Positions 25,639 to 34,434 of a stretch of DNA of 64,000 nucleotides are shown piece after piece. Source of the DNA: DATMTS01 sp035564555 (GTDB lineage: Bacteria > Actinomycetota > Actinomycetes > Actinomycetales > Microbacteriaceae); NCBI GenBank assembly GCA_035564555.1, contig DATMTS010000002.1:23786-87785 (forward strand), written 5' to 3'. Below the pieces are notes generated by a model. The model saw only the letters and a list, made by a program, of their open reading frames with translations, was not told where the DNA came from and ran no database searches. Numbering within the stretch: the stretch's first letter is position 1; every line of letters begins with the position of its first letter. The translations under genes and the position numbers were made by a program.

Positions 25639-26778
25639 ATGGCGCTCACCACGGTCGGCGTGATCGGCGGCGGACAGTTGGCGCGGATGATGATCCCACC
25701 GGCGCTCGCCCTCGGCATCCCGCTGAAGGTTCTCGCCGAGGCCCCGGGGATGTCCGCCGAGCTGGCGGCGACGGCGGTCGGGGACTACCGCGACCTCGAC
25801 ACCGTAATGGCGTTCGCGGAGACCGTCGATGTGATCACGTTCGACCACGAGCACGTGCCGCAAGCCGTGCTGCGAGCGCTCGTCGATCGGGGCATCCCCG
25901 TTCGGCCGGGTCCTGATGCGTTGCTGTACGCGCAGGACAAACTCGCGATGCGGCAGAAGCTGAGCGAGCTCGGCCTTCCCGTACCCGACTGGGCCGCGGT
26001 GCAATCCGCGGACGAGGTCGCCGCGTTCCTCGCCCTGCACGGCGGTCGCGCCGTCGTGAAGACCGCGCGGGGCGGTTACGACGGCAAAGGAGTTCGCGTC
26101 ATCACCGAGCCGCACGGCGCGGACGACTGGTTCACGGCGCTCGCCGAGGATGGACGCGGCGACTCGCTGCTGGTCGAGGAACTGGTCGACTTCCGACGCG
26201 AACTGGCTCAGCAGGTGGCGCGCCGGCCCTCGGGAGAGCTCGCAAGCTGGCCGGTGGTCGAGACGGTGCAGCGCGACGGGGTCTGCGCCGAGGTCATCGC
26301 GCCCGCCCCGGATTCCGCGGTCAGGGTGGCGGCCGTAGCGGAGGACATCGCCGTGCGGATCGCGGAGGGGCTGGAGGTCACGGGCGTTCTGGCCGTGGAA
26401 CTCTTCGAGACCACCGACTCACGGTTGCTGGTGAACGAACTGGCCATGCGGCCGCACAACAGCGGCCACTGGACGATCGACGGCTCAACGACCAGCCAAT
26501 TCGAACAGCACCTGCGGGCGGTGCTCGACCTGCCGCTCGGCGCGACGGGCGCGCGAGCGCCGTGGTCGGTGATGGTCAACATCCTCGGCGGCCCGGTCGG
26601 TGTTCCGCTGGCGCAGCGCTACCCGGTCGCGCTGGCGGATCATCCCACCGTCAAGGTGCACGGTTACGGCAAGGAGTCGCGCGCCGGCCGCAAGGTGGGG
26701 CATGTGACGGCGAGCGGCGACGATCTCGACGACGTCGCCTACGACGCGCGCAGCACCGCGGGACACTTCGCCGGCTGA
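25639..26778 (+). CDS. purK: N5-carboxyaminoimidazole ribonucleotide synthase
   Basis: ATP-grasp enzyme that makes N5-CAIR from AIR, bicarbonate and ATP in purine synthesis; PurE, encoded 98 bases downstream, takes the product. The 379-residue protein shows VGVIGGGQLARMM at the N-terminus, DHEHVP, KTARGGYDGKGVRV, and the C-terminal NELAMRPHNSGHWTID metal/ATP site. Start ATG 25639 has GGGAGGA at 25628-25634 with a 4-base spacer. Confidence 0.95.
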   Translation: MALTTVGVIGGGQLARMMIPPALALGIPLKVLAEAPGMSAELAATAVGDYRDLDTVMAFAETVDVITFDHEHVPQAVLRALVDRGIPVRPGPDALLYAQDKLAMRQKLSELGLPVPDWAAVQSADEVAAFLALHGGRAVVKTARGGYDGKGVRVITEPHGADDWFTALAEDGRGDSLLVEELVDFRRELAQQVARRPSGELASWPVVETVQRDGVCAEVIAPAPDSAVRVAAVAEDIAVRIAEGLEVTGVLAVELFETTDSRLLVNELAMRPHNSGHWTIDGSTTSQFEQHLRAVLDLPLGATGARAPWSVMVNILGGPVGVPLAQRYPVALADHPTVKVHGYGKESRAGRKVGHVTASGDDLDDVAYDARSTAGHFAG

Positions 26779-26863
26779 GACGCTCGGACTTCGAAAGCCC
26801 GGGTGCAAGCCTTCCGCCGGCGCCGACCCGCGTGCCGCATCGGGCACTGGAGGTCGTGACTCG

Positions 26864-26869
26864 TACTAT
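26864..26869 (+). promoter_or_regulatory. -10 box TACTAT for leaderless purE transcript
   Basis: TACTAT, then CGACGA, then the GTG start of purE at 26876. This is one of the clearest leaderless arrangements in the window and would allow purE plus the LCP gene to be expressed apart from purK. Confidence 0.6.
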
Positions 26870-26875
26870 CGACGA

Positions 26876-27394
26876 GTGAGTACCGAGACCAACCAGGAGC
26901 GCCTGCAGCCGCGCGTCGCGATCATCATGGGATCCGACTCAGATTGGCCCGTGATGAGTCAGGCTGCCGAGATCCTCACCGAATTCGGCATCGCATTCGA
27001 GGTAGAGGTGGTCTCGGCCCATCGCACTCCGGAGAAGATGATCGCCTTCGGCAAGACCGCCGCCTCGCGGGGCGTCAAGGTCATCATCGCGGGCGCCGGC
27101 GGCGCCGCCCACCTGCCGGGCATGGTGGCATCCGTCACCACGCTGCCGGTGATCGGCGTTCCCGTTCCGCTCAAGTACCTCGACGGGATGGACTCGCTGC
27201 TCTCGATCGCGCAGATGCCGGCCGGCATCCCCGTGGCGACGATGGCGATCGGCGGCGCGAAGAACGCGGGGCTGACGGCTCTGCGAATCCTCGGCACGTG
27301 CGACGAGGGCATCACGGCTCGGCTCGCCGAATACGCGCAGTCACTGACCTCCATGGTCGAACAGAAGAACGCGGACCTGAAGTCCCGGCTATGA
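26876..27394 (+). CDS. purE: N5-carboxyaminoimidazole ribonucleotide mutase
   Basis: Rearranges N5-CAIR to CAIR. The 172-residue class I PurE has IIMGSDSDWPVM, VVSAHRTPEKM, AGAGGAAHLPGM and GVPVPLKYLDGMDSLLSIAQMP-type motifs in their usual order. GTG start behind a leaderless-type promoter. The stop overlaps the start of the LCP gene by 4 bases. Confidence 0.96.
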   Translation: MSTETNQERLQPRVAIIMGSDSDWPVMSQAAEILTEFGIAFEVEVVSAHRTPEKMIAFGKTAASRGVKVIIAGAGGAAHLPGMVASVTTLPVIGVPVPLKYLDGMDSLLSIAQMPAGIPVATMAIGGAKNAGLTALRILGTCDEGITARLAEYAQSLTSMVEQKNADLKSRL

Positions 27395-28749
27395 CCATCG
27401 CGCATCCGATTCGCTATCCCGACGCGACATCGCCGCATTTCATGACGAAGCGCGGCTGGTGGCTCGTCGCGTTCAACGTGCTGATTCCGGGCTCGGCGCA
27501 GATCCTCGCCGGCAACCGCCGACTGGGACGCTTCGGCCTCACCGCGACCCTGCTGCTGTGGACTCTCGCCGTCGTGACCGGTGTCGTCTACCTGTTGTGG
27601 CCGCGCGTGATCTACTCGATCTTCACGCAGACGCTCGCGCTGTTCGTCGTGCAGGCCCTGCTCGTCGTGTACGCGGCGATCTGGATCGTGTTGACCTTCG
27701 ACACGCTGCGTCTCGTGCGCCTGGTCAAGGCCGCGCCGCGAGCCCGGCCCGCGATCGCGGCGTTCTCGGTGATCCTGCTGGCTCTCATCGCCGGAACCGC
27801 AGGGTACGGTGCGGTCGTCGCCGGCAGCGCGAGCGGTGCGCTCTCGGGGATCTTCGCATCCGGTGCGCCCGTTCAGCCGGTCGACGGACGGTACAACATA
27901 ATGCTGCTCGGCGGAGACGCCGGTCCCGGCCGTGATGGCATGCGGCCGGACTCGATGTCGGTGGTGAGCATCGACGCGGAGACCGGCAAAGCCGTGACGA
28001 TCGGTCTGCCGCGAGACCTCGACCCCGTGCCGTTCTCCGCCGGTTCGCCGATGCGCGCCTCGTACCCGCACGGCTACGGCTACGACGACACCTGCGCCGT
28101 CGACGTGTGCCAGCTCAACTCGATCTACACCGAGGTCGAGCTCTACAAGCCGAAGCTGTACCCCGACGCGACGAAGCGGCACAGCGAACCGGGCATCGAA
28201 GCGATGCGGGATGCACTGGAAGGCGCGACCGGCCTGACCATCCAGTACTACGTGCTGATCGACATGGACGGGTTCTCCGACCTGGTGGACGCCCTCGGCG
28301 GCGTGACGATCGACGTGAAGCAGAAGCTGCCGATCGGAGGCGACGAGAGCCTGAACCACGTCGACGGCTGGATTCTGCCGGGCAAGCAGCACATGAACGG
28401 CTACACCGCGCAGTGGTACGCGCGCTCCCGACACGGCACCAGCGACTACGACCGGATGGCACGGCAGCGGCAGCTGCAGGATGCGATCCTGCAGCAGGTC
28501 AATCCGATCAACGTGGTGACCAAGTTCCAAGACATCGCCAAGGCGGGCAAACAGGTCGTGAAGACCGACATCCCCCAGTCGATGCTCGGCTACTTCGTCG
28601 ACTTGGGGCTGAAGACCCGCAAGCTGCCCGTGACCAATCTCGAACTGACGCCGCCGCTGATCACGCCCAGCGAGCCGGACTACACGCAGATCCACGCCCT
28701 GGTGAAGCATGCGGTGGCGCCGACCACGCCGACGCCGTCTGCCGGTTGA
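27391..28749 (+). CDS. LytR-CpsA-Psr (LCP) family wall-glycopolymer ligase
   Basis: A 452-residue membrane protein that in this family transfers a lipid-linked glycopolymer to peptidoglycan. Four membrane helices occupy residues 22-150, with an extracellular LCP domain after them: NIMLLGGDAGPGRDGMRPDS, the lipid/pyrophosphate-binding IGLPRDLD, QYYVLIDMDGFSDLVDALGG, and WYARSRHGTSDYDRMARQRQ. The start ATG overlaps the purE stop. Homologous in position and type to Rv3267 of mycobacteria. It is the likely final step for the polymer made by the downstream locus. Confidence 0.93.
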   Translation: MTIAHPIRYPDATSPHFMTKRGWWLVAFNVLIPGSAQILAGNRRLGRFGLTATLLLWTLAVVTGVVYLLWPRVIYSIFTQTLALFVVQALLVVYAAIWIVLTFDTLRLVRLVKAAPRARPAIAAFSVILLALIAGTAGYGAVVAGSASGALSGIFASGAPVQPVDGRYNIMLLGGDAGPGRDGMRPDSMSVVSIDAETGKAVTIGLPRDLDPVPFSAGSPMRASYPHGYGYDDTCAVDVCQLNSIYTEVELYKPKLYPDATKRHSEPGIEAMRDALEGATGLTIQYYVLIDMDGFSDLVDALGGVTIDVKQKLPIGGDESLNHVDGWILPGKQHMNGYTAQWYARSRHGTSDYDRMARQRQLQDAILQQVNPINVVTKFQDIAKAGKQVVKTDIPQSMLGYFVDLGLKTRKLPVTNLELTPPLITPSEPDYTQIHALVKHAVAPTTPTPSAG

Positions 28750-28752
28750 GCG

Positions 28753-29889
28753 CTACAGATCGGCGTGCAGCTGCCAGACCCGTTCGGCGGCGTCCCGCCA
28801 GCTGAAGGCGCGCGCCCGATCCGATCCGGCGACGGCGAGCCTATCGGCGAGCGAGGCGTCGTCGAGGACCTCGGCGATGGCCGCCGCGAGCCGACCGGGA
28901 TAGCCCGAGGCGTCTTCGCGGGCCACCGTGATTCCAGCGCCGGAAGCCACCTCGAGCAAGGCAGCATCATCGGAGTGCACGACGGGTGCGCCGAGCTGGA
29001 ACGCCTCGATCATCGGCAGTCCGAATCCCGACGCCAGGCTCGGATAGACGAAGACGGCCGCCCGGCTCAGCAGCACCGCGAGGTCGGCGTCGTCGAGGAC
29101 GCCGAGTGCCCGCACCCTGCCTTCCGGCAGGCCCAGCGCCATGGCGACGTCGCTGATGCGCTCGTCGCCATAGGCGTCTTCTCCGGCGATGACCAACGAC
29201 ACACCGTCCAGCTGGGGCAGCGACATGGCTTCGATCAGAGCGCGGATGCCGCGGCGCGGCTCGAGCGTGCCGACGGTCGCGACGTACCGGTCGGGCAGCC
29301 CGAGGCGGGCGGCGCGCCCGGCGGCGTCCATCGGGACCTCGAGGCTGGCCGTCGGCGCCCCGCCGATGACGCGGATGCGATCGCCGAAATCCACCGCTTC
29401 TGCCAGTTGCTCGGCGACGGCATGCGTGGGCACGATGATCGCATCGGCGTGTTTGCGGGCCCGCTTGGCCATCGCCTTCTGCCACAGCACCTCCGGCGCG
29501 CTCAGCGTCTCCGGCGCGGTCCAGGCGGTGATGTCGTGCATGGTGACCACGACCTGGGTACCGTCGGTGCGGCGATCGTGTCTACGCAGCGGCGCGAGCA
29601 GGCTGGGTGAGTGGATCATGCCTGTCAGAGCGGGCAGCCGAGCGCCCATCTGCCAGGCGAGCGTCAGCTCACGTCTGCCCAGCGGCAGAGCGTTCACGCC
29701 TGCCAGTCCGGGCAGCAGCCGAGTGAGCCTGGCCTCGTCGTTCCCGGCGTGAGCGGAGACGACGCCCTCGACGTCGCATCCGGCCGGAGCCGTCGCGATC
29801 AACTGCGCAGTCAGTTCCTGCGCGTAGCGGGAGACACCGTCGGGCGTTTCGGCCAGCACCGGGTCGACGATCACTCGCAGCGTTGTCAT
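28753..29889 (-). CDS. Glycosyltransferase family 4
   Basis: A 378-residue GT-B enzyme. The N-terminal domain carries VVVTMHDITAW and VPTHAVAEQL, and the donor-binding C-terminal domain has VGTLEPRRGIRALIEA and the E-x7-E type motif in FVYPSLASGFGLPMIEAFQLG. By context it adds a sugar, perhaps mannose or rhamnose, to a wall glycan precursor. ATG start has AGGAGGG directly upstream. It ends 4 bases from the LCP stop on the opposite strand. Confidence 0.88.
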   Translation of the reverse strand: MTTLRVIVDPVLAETPDGVSRYAQELTAQLIATAPAGCDVEGVVSAHAGNDEARLTRLLPGLAGVNALPLGRRELTLAWQMGARLPALTGMIHSPSLLAPLRRHDRRTDGTQVVVTMHDITAWTAPETLSAPEVLWQKAMAKRARKHADAIIVPTHAVAEQLAEAVDFGDRIRVIGGAPTASLEVPMDAAGRAARLGLPDRYVATVGTLEPRRGIRALIEAMSLPQLDGVSLVIAGEDAYGDERISDVAMALGLPEGRVRALGVLDDADLAVLLSRAAVFVYPSLASGFGLPMIEAFQLGAPVVHSDDAALLEVASGAGITVAREDASGYPGRLAAAIAEVLDDASLADRLAVAGSDRARAFSWRDAAERVWQLHADL

Positions 29890-29947
29890 CGACCCTCCTC
29901 GTGATGGCCGCGTTCCCGCTCGCGGCGACTATGTCGAGAGTAGCCGG

Positions 29948-30808
29948 TCAGGCGCCGCGGGCCGATTCGATGATCCGAGGCGCAGCTTGCCGCAACGCCT
30001 CCCGCCAGTCGCGCATCGGCTTCAGGCCGGCACGCGCCCAGGCGTCGTGGCCGAGCACCGAATAGGTCGGCCGCGGCGCCGGCCGCGCGAACTCGGCGCC
30101 GGTGGTGGGGAGCACGCGGTCGGGGTCCAGCCCGGCCGCGGCGAAGACGGCTCGCGCGAACCCGAACCACGTCGTCTGGCCTGAGTTCGTGCCGTGAAAG
30201 AGGCCGGACTGAACGTCCGCGTCGAGCATCGCGACGATCTGCCGGGCCAGGTCACCGGTCCAGGTGGGTTGTCCGAGCTGATCGTCCACGACCGTCACGG
30301 TCTCGTTGCCCTGCGCGAGTCGCAGCATGGTCTTCACGAAGTTGGGACCGTGCTCGCCGTACAGCCAGGCCGTGCGCACGATCATCGTGCCGCTGGGATG
30401 CTCCGCGAGGGCCGACTCCTCCCCGGCGGCTTTCGTGCGGCCGTACGCGTTGATCGGGTCCCGCGGCGCGTCCTCCGCGTACGGCTCATCGGCTTGCCCG
30501 TCGAACACGTAGTCGGTGGAGATCGTGACCAGTCGGGCGCCGTTCTCCCGGGCGGCGACGGCGAGATTCTGCACGCCGAGTGCGTTGACCGCGTAAGCCT
30601 CTGCCTCGTGCGACTCGGCGTCGTCCACCTTGGTGTACGCCGCCGTATTGATCACGACCGAGTGCCCCGCGACCGCCGAGATCACGGCATCCCGGTCGGT
30701 GACGTCGAGGTCGGCGCGACCGAGAGCCGTCACCTCCCGCCCGCCCAGCACGTTCTGGAGGTCGCGGCCGAGCATTCCGGAGGCGCCGGTGATCAGGTAG
30801 CGCATCAT
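29948..30808 (-). CDS. rmlD: dTDP-4-dehydrorhamnose reductase
   Basis: Final step of dTDP-L-rhamnose synthesis. The 286-residue SDR has ITGASGMLGRDL at the N-terminus, the Ser/Thr-Tyr-Lys catalytic set with STDYVF and INAYGRTKAAGE, and RTAWLYGEHGPNFVKTM. The ATG at 30808 overlaps the rmlB stop (ATGA); a second ATG follows directly in frame. Transcribed after rmlB. Confidence 0.94.
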   Translation of the reverse strand: MMRYLITGASGMLGRDLQNVLGGREVTALGRADLDVTDRDAVISAVAGHSVVINTAAYTKVDDAESHEAEAYAVNALGVQNLAVAARENGARLVTISTDYVFDGQADEPYAEDAPRDPINAYGRTKAAGEESALAEHPSGTMIVRTAWLYGEHGPNFVKTMLRLAQGNETVTVVDDQLGQPTWTGDLARQIVAMLDADVQSGLFHGTNSGQTTWFGFARAVFAAAGLDPDRVLPTTGAEFARPAPRPTYSVLGHDAWARAGLKPMRDWREALRQAAPRIIESARGA

Positions 30809-31794
30809 GCTTCCAGCGCGGCGCGTGCCGTCAGTGGCTCCCACCAGCCACGGTTGTCGCGATACCACTGCACCACGTCGGCGAGGCCCTGCTCGAACGG
30901 CACGAGCGGCTCGTAGCCGAGTTCGGATCGGATCTTGCCGATGTCGACCGAGTAGCGCAGGTCGTGCCCCAGCCGGTCGGCGACCGTGTCGACGTACGAC
31001 CAGTCGCGGTCCGTGGCATCCAGCAGCCTCTGGGTCAGCTCCCGGTTGGTGAGCTCCGTGCCGCCGCCGATGTTGTAGACCTCTCCGGCGCGCCCGCCGG
31101 CCAGCACCATCGCGATGCCGCGCGTGTGGTCGTCGACGTGCAGCCAGTCGCGCACGTTGTTCCCCTCGCCGTAGAGCGGCACATGCTTGCCGTCGATCAG
31201 GTTGGTGACGAACAGCGGGATCACCTTCTCGGGGAAGTGATACGGGCCGTAGTTGTTCGAGCAGCGCGTGATCGAGACGTCGAGGCCGTGGGTGCGGAAG
31301 TAGCTTCGGGCCAGCAGATCGCTTCCCGCCTTGCTCGCCGAATACGGCGAGTTCGGTTCGAGCGGGCGATCCTCGGTCCAGGAACCCTCGGCGATCGATC
31401 CGTAGACCTCGTCGGTGGAGACATGCACGAACCGTCGCAGGTCGTTGCGCAACGCGGCGTCGAGCAGGCGTTGCGTGCCGAGAACGTTCGTCTCGACGAA
31501 GATCGACGCATCCCGCACCGATCGGTCGACGTGCGATTCGGCGGCGAAGTGCACCACCGCGTCCAGGGAGGGGAACAGCTCGTCGAGCAGAGCGCCGTCC
31601 CGGATGTCGCCCTTGACGAAGGTGTAGCGCGGCGAGTCGGCGATCGGGGCCAGGTTTGCGAGGTTGCCGGAGTAGGTCAGCGCGTCGAGCACGATCACCT
31701 CGGCGCCCTCCAGGCCGGGGTAGACGTCTTCGATGGTGCGGCGGACGAAGTTGGACCCGATGAAGCCGGCGCCGCCGGTGACGAGGATTTTCAC
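30805..31794 (-). CDS. rmlB: dTDP-glucose 4,6-dehydratase
   Basis: Second step of dTDP-L-rhamnose synthesis. The 329-residue extended SDR has VTGGAGFIGSNFVRR, AAESHVDRSV, the STDEVYG catalytic region, PYSASKAGSDLL and RCSNNYGPYHFPEK. The start is GTG 31794, 7 bases after TAGGCT at 31802-31807; a longer open frame continues upstream through the divergent rmlC gene but is not coding. rmlD follows with an overlap. Confidence 0.95.
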   Translation of the reverse strand: MKILVTGGAGFIGSNFVRRTIEDVYPGLEGAEVIVLDALTYSGNLANLAPIADSPRYTFVKGDIRDGALLDELFPSLDAVVHFAAESHVDRSVRDASIFVETNVLGTQRLLDAALRNDLRRFVHVSTDEVYGSIAEGSWTEDRPLEPNSPYSASKAGSDLLARSYFRTHGLDVSITRCSNNYGPYHFPEKVIPLFVTNLIDGKHVPLYGEGNNVRDWLHVDDHTRGIAMVLAGGRAGEVYNIGGGTELTNRELTQRLLDATDRDWSYVDTVADRLGHDLRYSVDIGKIRSELGYEPLVPFEQGLADVVQWYRDNRGWWEPLTARAALEA

Positions 31795-31801
31795 GAAGAC
31801 G

Positions 31802-31807
31802 AGCCTA
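31802..31807 (-). promoter_or_regulatory. -10 box TAGGCT for leaderless rmlB transcript
   Basis: On the minus strand TAGGCT, 7 bases (CGTCTTC), then GTG 31794. It shares the 120-base rmlB-rmlC gap with the oppositely oriented rmlC promoter. Confidence 0.6.
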
Positions 31808-31901
31808 TCGGCGCGAGTCCGGCATGAGATCGAGTCAGATGTCCGTCGTCGTCCAGTGCGTAGCGACATGCGCCGTCCGCTGTGCCCATCGGCGCGATTG
31901 C

Positions 31902-31907
31902 TAGACT
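31902..31907 (+). promoter_or_regulatory. -10 box TAGACT for leaderless rmlC transcript
   Basis: TAGACT, 7 bases, then GTG 31915. Mirrors the arrangement of the divergent rmlB promoter. Confidence 0.58.
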
Positions 31908-31914
31908 CCGACGC

Positions 31915-32523
31915 GTGCAGATCCGTGAACTGGCCATTCCCGATGCCTACGAGGTGACGCCGCAGCAGCACTCGGACGAGCGCGGGGTCTTCTTCGAGTG
32001 GTATCGCTTCGATCGGCTGGAAGATGTGGTCGGCCATCCGTTGAACCTGCGGCAGGCGAACACGTCCGTGTCGCGCCGCGGTTCCGTGCGTGGCATCCAC
32101 TTCGCGGATGTCCCCCCGAGCCAGGCCAAGTATGTGACGGCGCCGCGCGGCGCGGTGCTCGACTACGTCGTCGACATCCGGGTCGGATCTCCTACGTTCG
32201 GCAGCTGGGATTCGGTGCTGCTGGACGACGTCGATCGGAGGGCGATCTACGTCGCCGAGGGCCTCGGGCACTGCTTCGTCGCGCTCACCGACGACGCGAC
32301 CGTGAGCTACCTGGTGACGGATGTCTACAATCCCGGCCGCGAGCACGGCATCAACCCGCTGGATGCCGACATAGCGCTGGAGTTCCCGGCCGCAGCAGGC
32401 GAGCTGCTGCTCTCTCCCAAAGACACCGAAGCTCCCGGGCTGGCGGATGCGCAGGCATCCGGTCTGTTGCCGACGTGGGGCGCTGCACGCGCGTTCTACG
32501 CTGAACTCGACTCGAAGGGCTGA
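31915..32523 (+). CDS. rmlC: dTDP-4-dehydrorhamnose 3,5-epimerase
   Basis: Third step of the pathway. The 202-residue cupin has DERGVFFEWYR, QANTSVSRRGSVRGIHF with the catalytic His, and GLGHCFVALTDDATVSYLVT. The GTG start at 31915 is set by the leaderless promoter and by the family N-terminus. rmlA follows 2 bases after the stop. Confidence 0.94.
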   Translation: MQIRELAIPDAYEVTPQQHSDERGVFFEWYRFDRLEDVVGHPLNLRQANTSVSRRGSVRGIHFADVPPSQAKYVTAPRGAVLDYVVDIRVGSPTFGSWDSVLLDDVDRRAIYVAEGLGHCFVALTDDATVSYLVTDVYNPGREHGINPLDADIALEFPAAAGELLLSPKDTEAPGLADAQASGLLPTWGAARAFYAELDSKG

Positions 32524-32525
32524 GA

Positions 32526-33389
32526 ATGCGCGGGATCGTACTGGCCGGAGGCAGCGGCACCCGGTTGTGGCCGGTGACCAAGGGCACCTCAAAACAGCTC
32601 ATGCCGGTGTACGACAAACCGATGATCTACTACCCGCTGTCGACACTGATGATGGCAGGTATCAACGAGGTGCTCGTGATCACGGCTCCGGAGTATCGCT
32701 CGCAGTTCGAAGCCCTTCTCGGCGACGGTTCGCAGCTCGGGATGCGCATCGACTACGCCGTTCAGCCCTCCCCGGACGGGCTGGCTCAGGCATTCATCAT
32801 CGGTGAGGAGTTCATCGGTGCCGAGTCGGTCGCGCTCGTGCTGGGAGACAACATCTTCCACGGCTCGGGCCTGGGCACGGCGCTGAACGGTCACTCCGAC
32901 ATCGACGGGGCGCTCATCTTCGCCTACCCCGTGGCGGATCCCACGGCGTATGGCGTCGTGGAGTTCGACGCCGACTTCAAAGCGGTCTCGATCGAGGAGA
33001 AGCCGACGATCCCCAAGAGCGAGTACGCGGTGCCTGGCCTCTACTTCTATGACAACCACGTGATCGAGATCGCCAAGTCCATCACGCCCAGCGCCCGCGG
33101 GGAATTGGAGATATCGACCGTGAACGAGGTGTATCTGGGCAGGGATCGGCTCTCGGTGCAGGTGCTCGACCGCGGAACGGCGTGGCTCGACACGGGAACG
33201 TTCGAATCGATGATGCAGGCCGGGGAATACGTGCGCGTGATCGAGAGCCGTCAAGGCTTGAAGATCGGCTGCATCGAGGAGATCGCCTGGCGTGCAGGCT
33301 GGATCGACGACGCCGGGCTCGCCGACCTCGCGACACCTTTGCTGAAGAGCGGATACGGCGAGTATCTGCAGCGACTGCTCGGACGCTGA
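32526..33389 (+). CDS. rmlA: Glucose-1-phosphate thymidylyltransferase
   Basis: First step: dTTP plus glucose-1-phosphate to dTDP-glucose. The 287-residue protein has GIVLAGGSGTRLWPVTKGTSKQLMPVYDKPMIYYPLSTLM-type N-terminus (residues 3-42), VLGDNIFHG and the GTAWLDTGTFESMM region. With rmlB, rmlC and rmlD all within 3.5 kb the window encodes the complete dTDP-L-rhamnose route. Confidence 0.96.
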   Translation: MRGIVLAGGSGTRLWPVTKGTSKQLMPVYDKPMIYYPLSTLMMAGINEVLVITAPEYRSQFEALLGDGSQLGMRIDYAVQPSPDGLAQAFIIGEEFIGAESVALVLGDNIFHGSGLGTALNGHSDIDGALIFAYPVADPTAYGVVEFDADFKAVSIEEKPTIPKSEYAVPGLYFYDNHVIEIAKSITPSARGELEISTVNEVYLGRDRLSVQVLDRGTAWLDTGTFESMMQAGEYVRVIESRQGLKIGCIEEIAWRAGWIDDAGLADLATPLLKSGYGEYLQRLLGR

Positions 33390-33442
33390 CGGCCGCGGGC
33401 ACGCAGTCTTCGACCGCACAGCCTGCGACGCCCGCGCTCAAG

Positions 33443-33448
33443 TAGAGT
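33443..33448 (+). promoter_or_regulatory. -10 box TAGAGT upstream of the GlfT1-like gene
   Basis: TAGAGT is followed by 8 bases and ATG 33457, giving a leader of one or two bases at most. No Shine-Dalgarno site is seen. Confidence 0.45.
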
Positions 33449-33456
33449 AATCAGTC

Positions 33457-34434
33457 ATGCCCCCTGCCGACTCGCCCTCCGTGGTCGTGGTCGTCGTCGC
33501 ATACAACAGGCGTGAACTGCTGCTCGAGGTGCTCGATGCGCTCGAGGCGCAGACCCTCGCCCCGACGCGCGTCGTCGTCGTCGACAACGCGTCCGACGAC
33601 GGCTCGGCCAGCGCGGCAGCGACTCACCCGAGCGGCGTCGATCTCGTGAGCCTGGCCCGCAACACCGGGGGAGCAGGCGGCTTCGCCGCGGGCGCCGCGC
33701 ATGCACTTCAGGCAACGGATGCCGAATGGGTATGGTTCATGGACGACGACACGGTTCCGACACCCGATGCGCTGGCCGAGTTGATCGCCGCAGTGCATGA
33801 CGACGAGCGCATCGTGATCGCCGGTTCCCGTGTGGTCTGGACGGACGGCAGCGATCATCCCATGAACACGCCGAGGCGCAAACCGTTCGTGCGCCGCTCG
33901 GAGAATCGGTCTGCACACGAGCACGGAGTGCTCCCGGTTCGCAGTTCCTCGTTCGTGTCGATGCTGGCGCGCTCTTCCGCCATTCGGGAGCGTGGGCTGC
34001 CGGCCGCCGACTATTTCATCTGGAACGACGACTTCGAATTCTCCACACGCCTGCTGCGCGGCAGGCGCGGTGTGTTCGTCCCGTCGAGCGTGGTCGTGCA
34101 CAAGACGGCGAAGCTGGGCGCCACCGATATCGACCCCGGCCCGCGCTTCTACTACGAGGTGCGAAACAAATTGTGGATGCTGCGGTTCTCCCGCGGACTC
34201 AACCCGGCCGAGAAAGCCGTCTACGGTGCATCCTCGGTGCTGCGGTGGGCTCGCACCGCACTGCGTTCGCACGACCGGGCGACGCTGCGCGACGGTTTCC
34301 GTCGCGGATGGCGGCACGGCTGGCAAACCGCTCCGCGCGACAACACCCGAGCGCTCGCCGACCTGGGACCCGCCTCCCAGGAGGTCGCGGAGTTCGAAGC
34401 GGGACGCCCGGGCCGGGCAGGCGCGGACGCATGA
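33457..34434 (+). CDS. Glycosyltransferase family 2, GlfT1/rhamnosyltransferase-like
   Basis: A 325-residue GT-A enzyme with VVVDNASDDGS, the NTGGAGGFAAG loop, the metal motif FMDDDTVP near residue 89-96 and WNDDFEFSTR as probable catalytic base region. NTGGAGG and MDDD in this spacing are typical of galactofuranosyltransferase GlfT1 and related rhamnosyltransferases that start the galactan on a lipid carrier. It lies directly after rmlA and overlaps the next glycosyltransferase gene by 4 bases. Donor not certain. Confidence 0.88.
   Translation: MPPADSPSVVVVVVAYNRRELLLEVLDALEAQTLAPTRVVVVDNASDDGSASAAATHPSGVDLVSLARNTGGAGGFAAGAAHALQATDAEWVWFMDDDTVPTPDALAELIAAVHDDERIVIAGSRVVWTDGSDHPMNTPRRKPFVRRSENRSAHEHGVLPVRSSSFVSMLARSSAIRERGLPAADYFIWNDDFEFSTRLLRGRRGVFVPSSVVVHKTAKLGATDIDPGPRFYYEVRNKLWMLRFSRGLNPAEKAVYGASSVLRWARTALRSHDRATLRDGFRRGWRHGWQTAPRDNTRALADLGPASQEVAEFEAGRPGRAGADA

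Noticed and set aside
26959..28710. 583-codon antisense frame opposite purE and the LCP gene
   Set aside because: Same charged pattern without motifs; both plus-strand genes are well supported.
31795..32592. N-terminal extension of rmlB through the rmlC region
   Set aside because: The Rossmann motif begins at GTG 31794, a leaderless promoter fits there, and the extension is antisense to rmlC.
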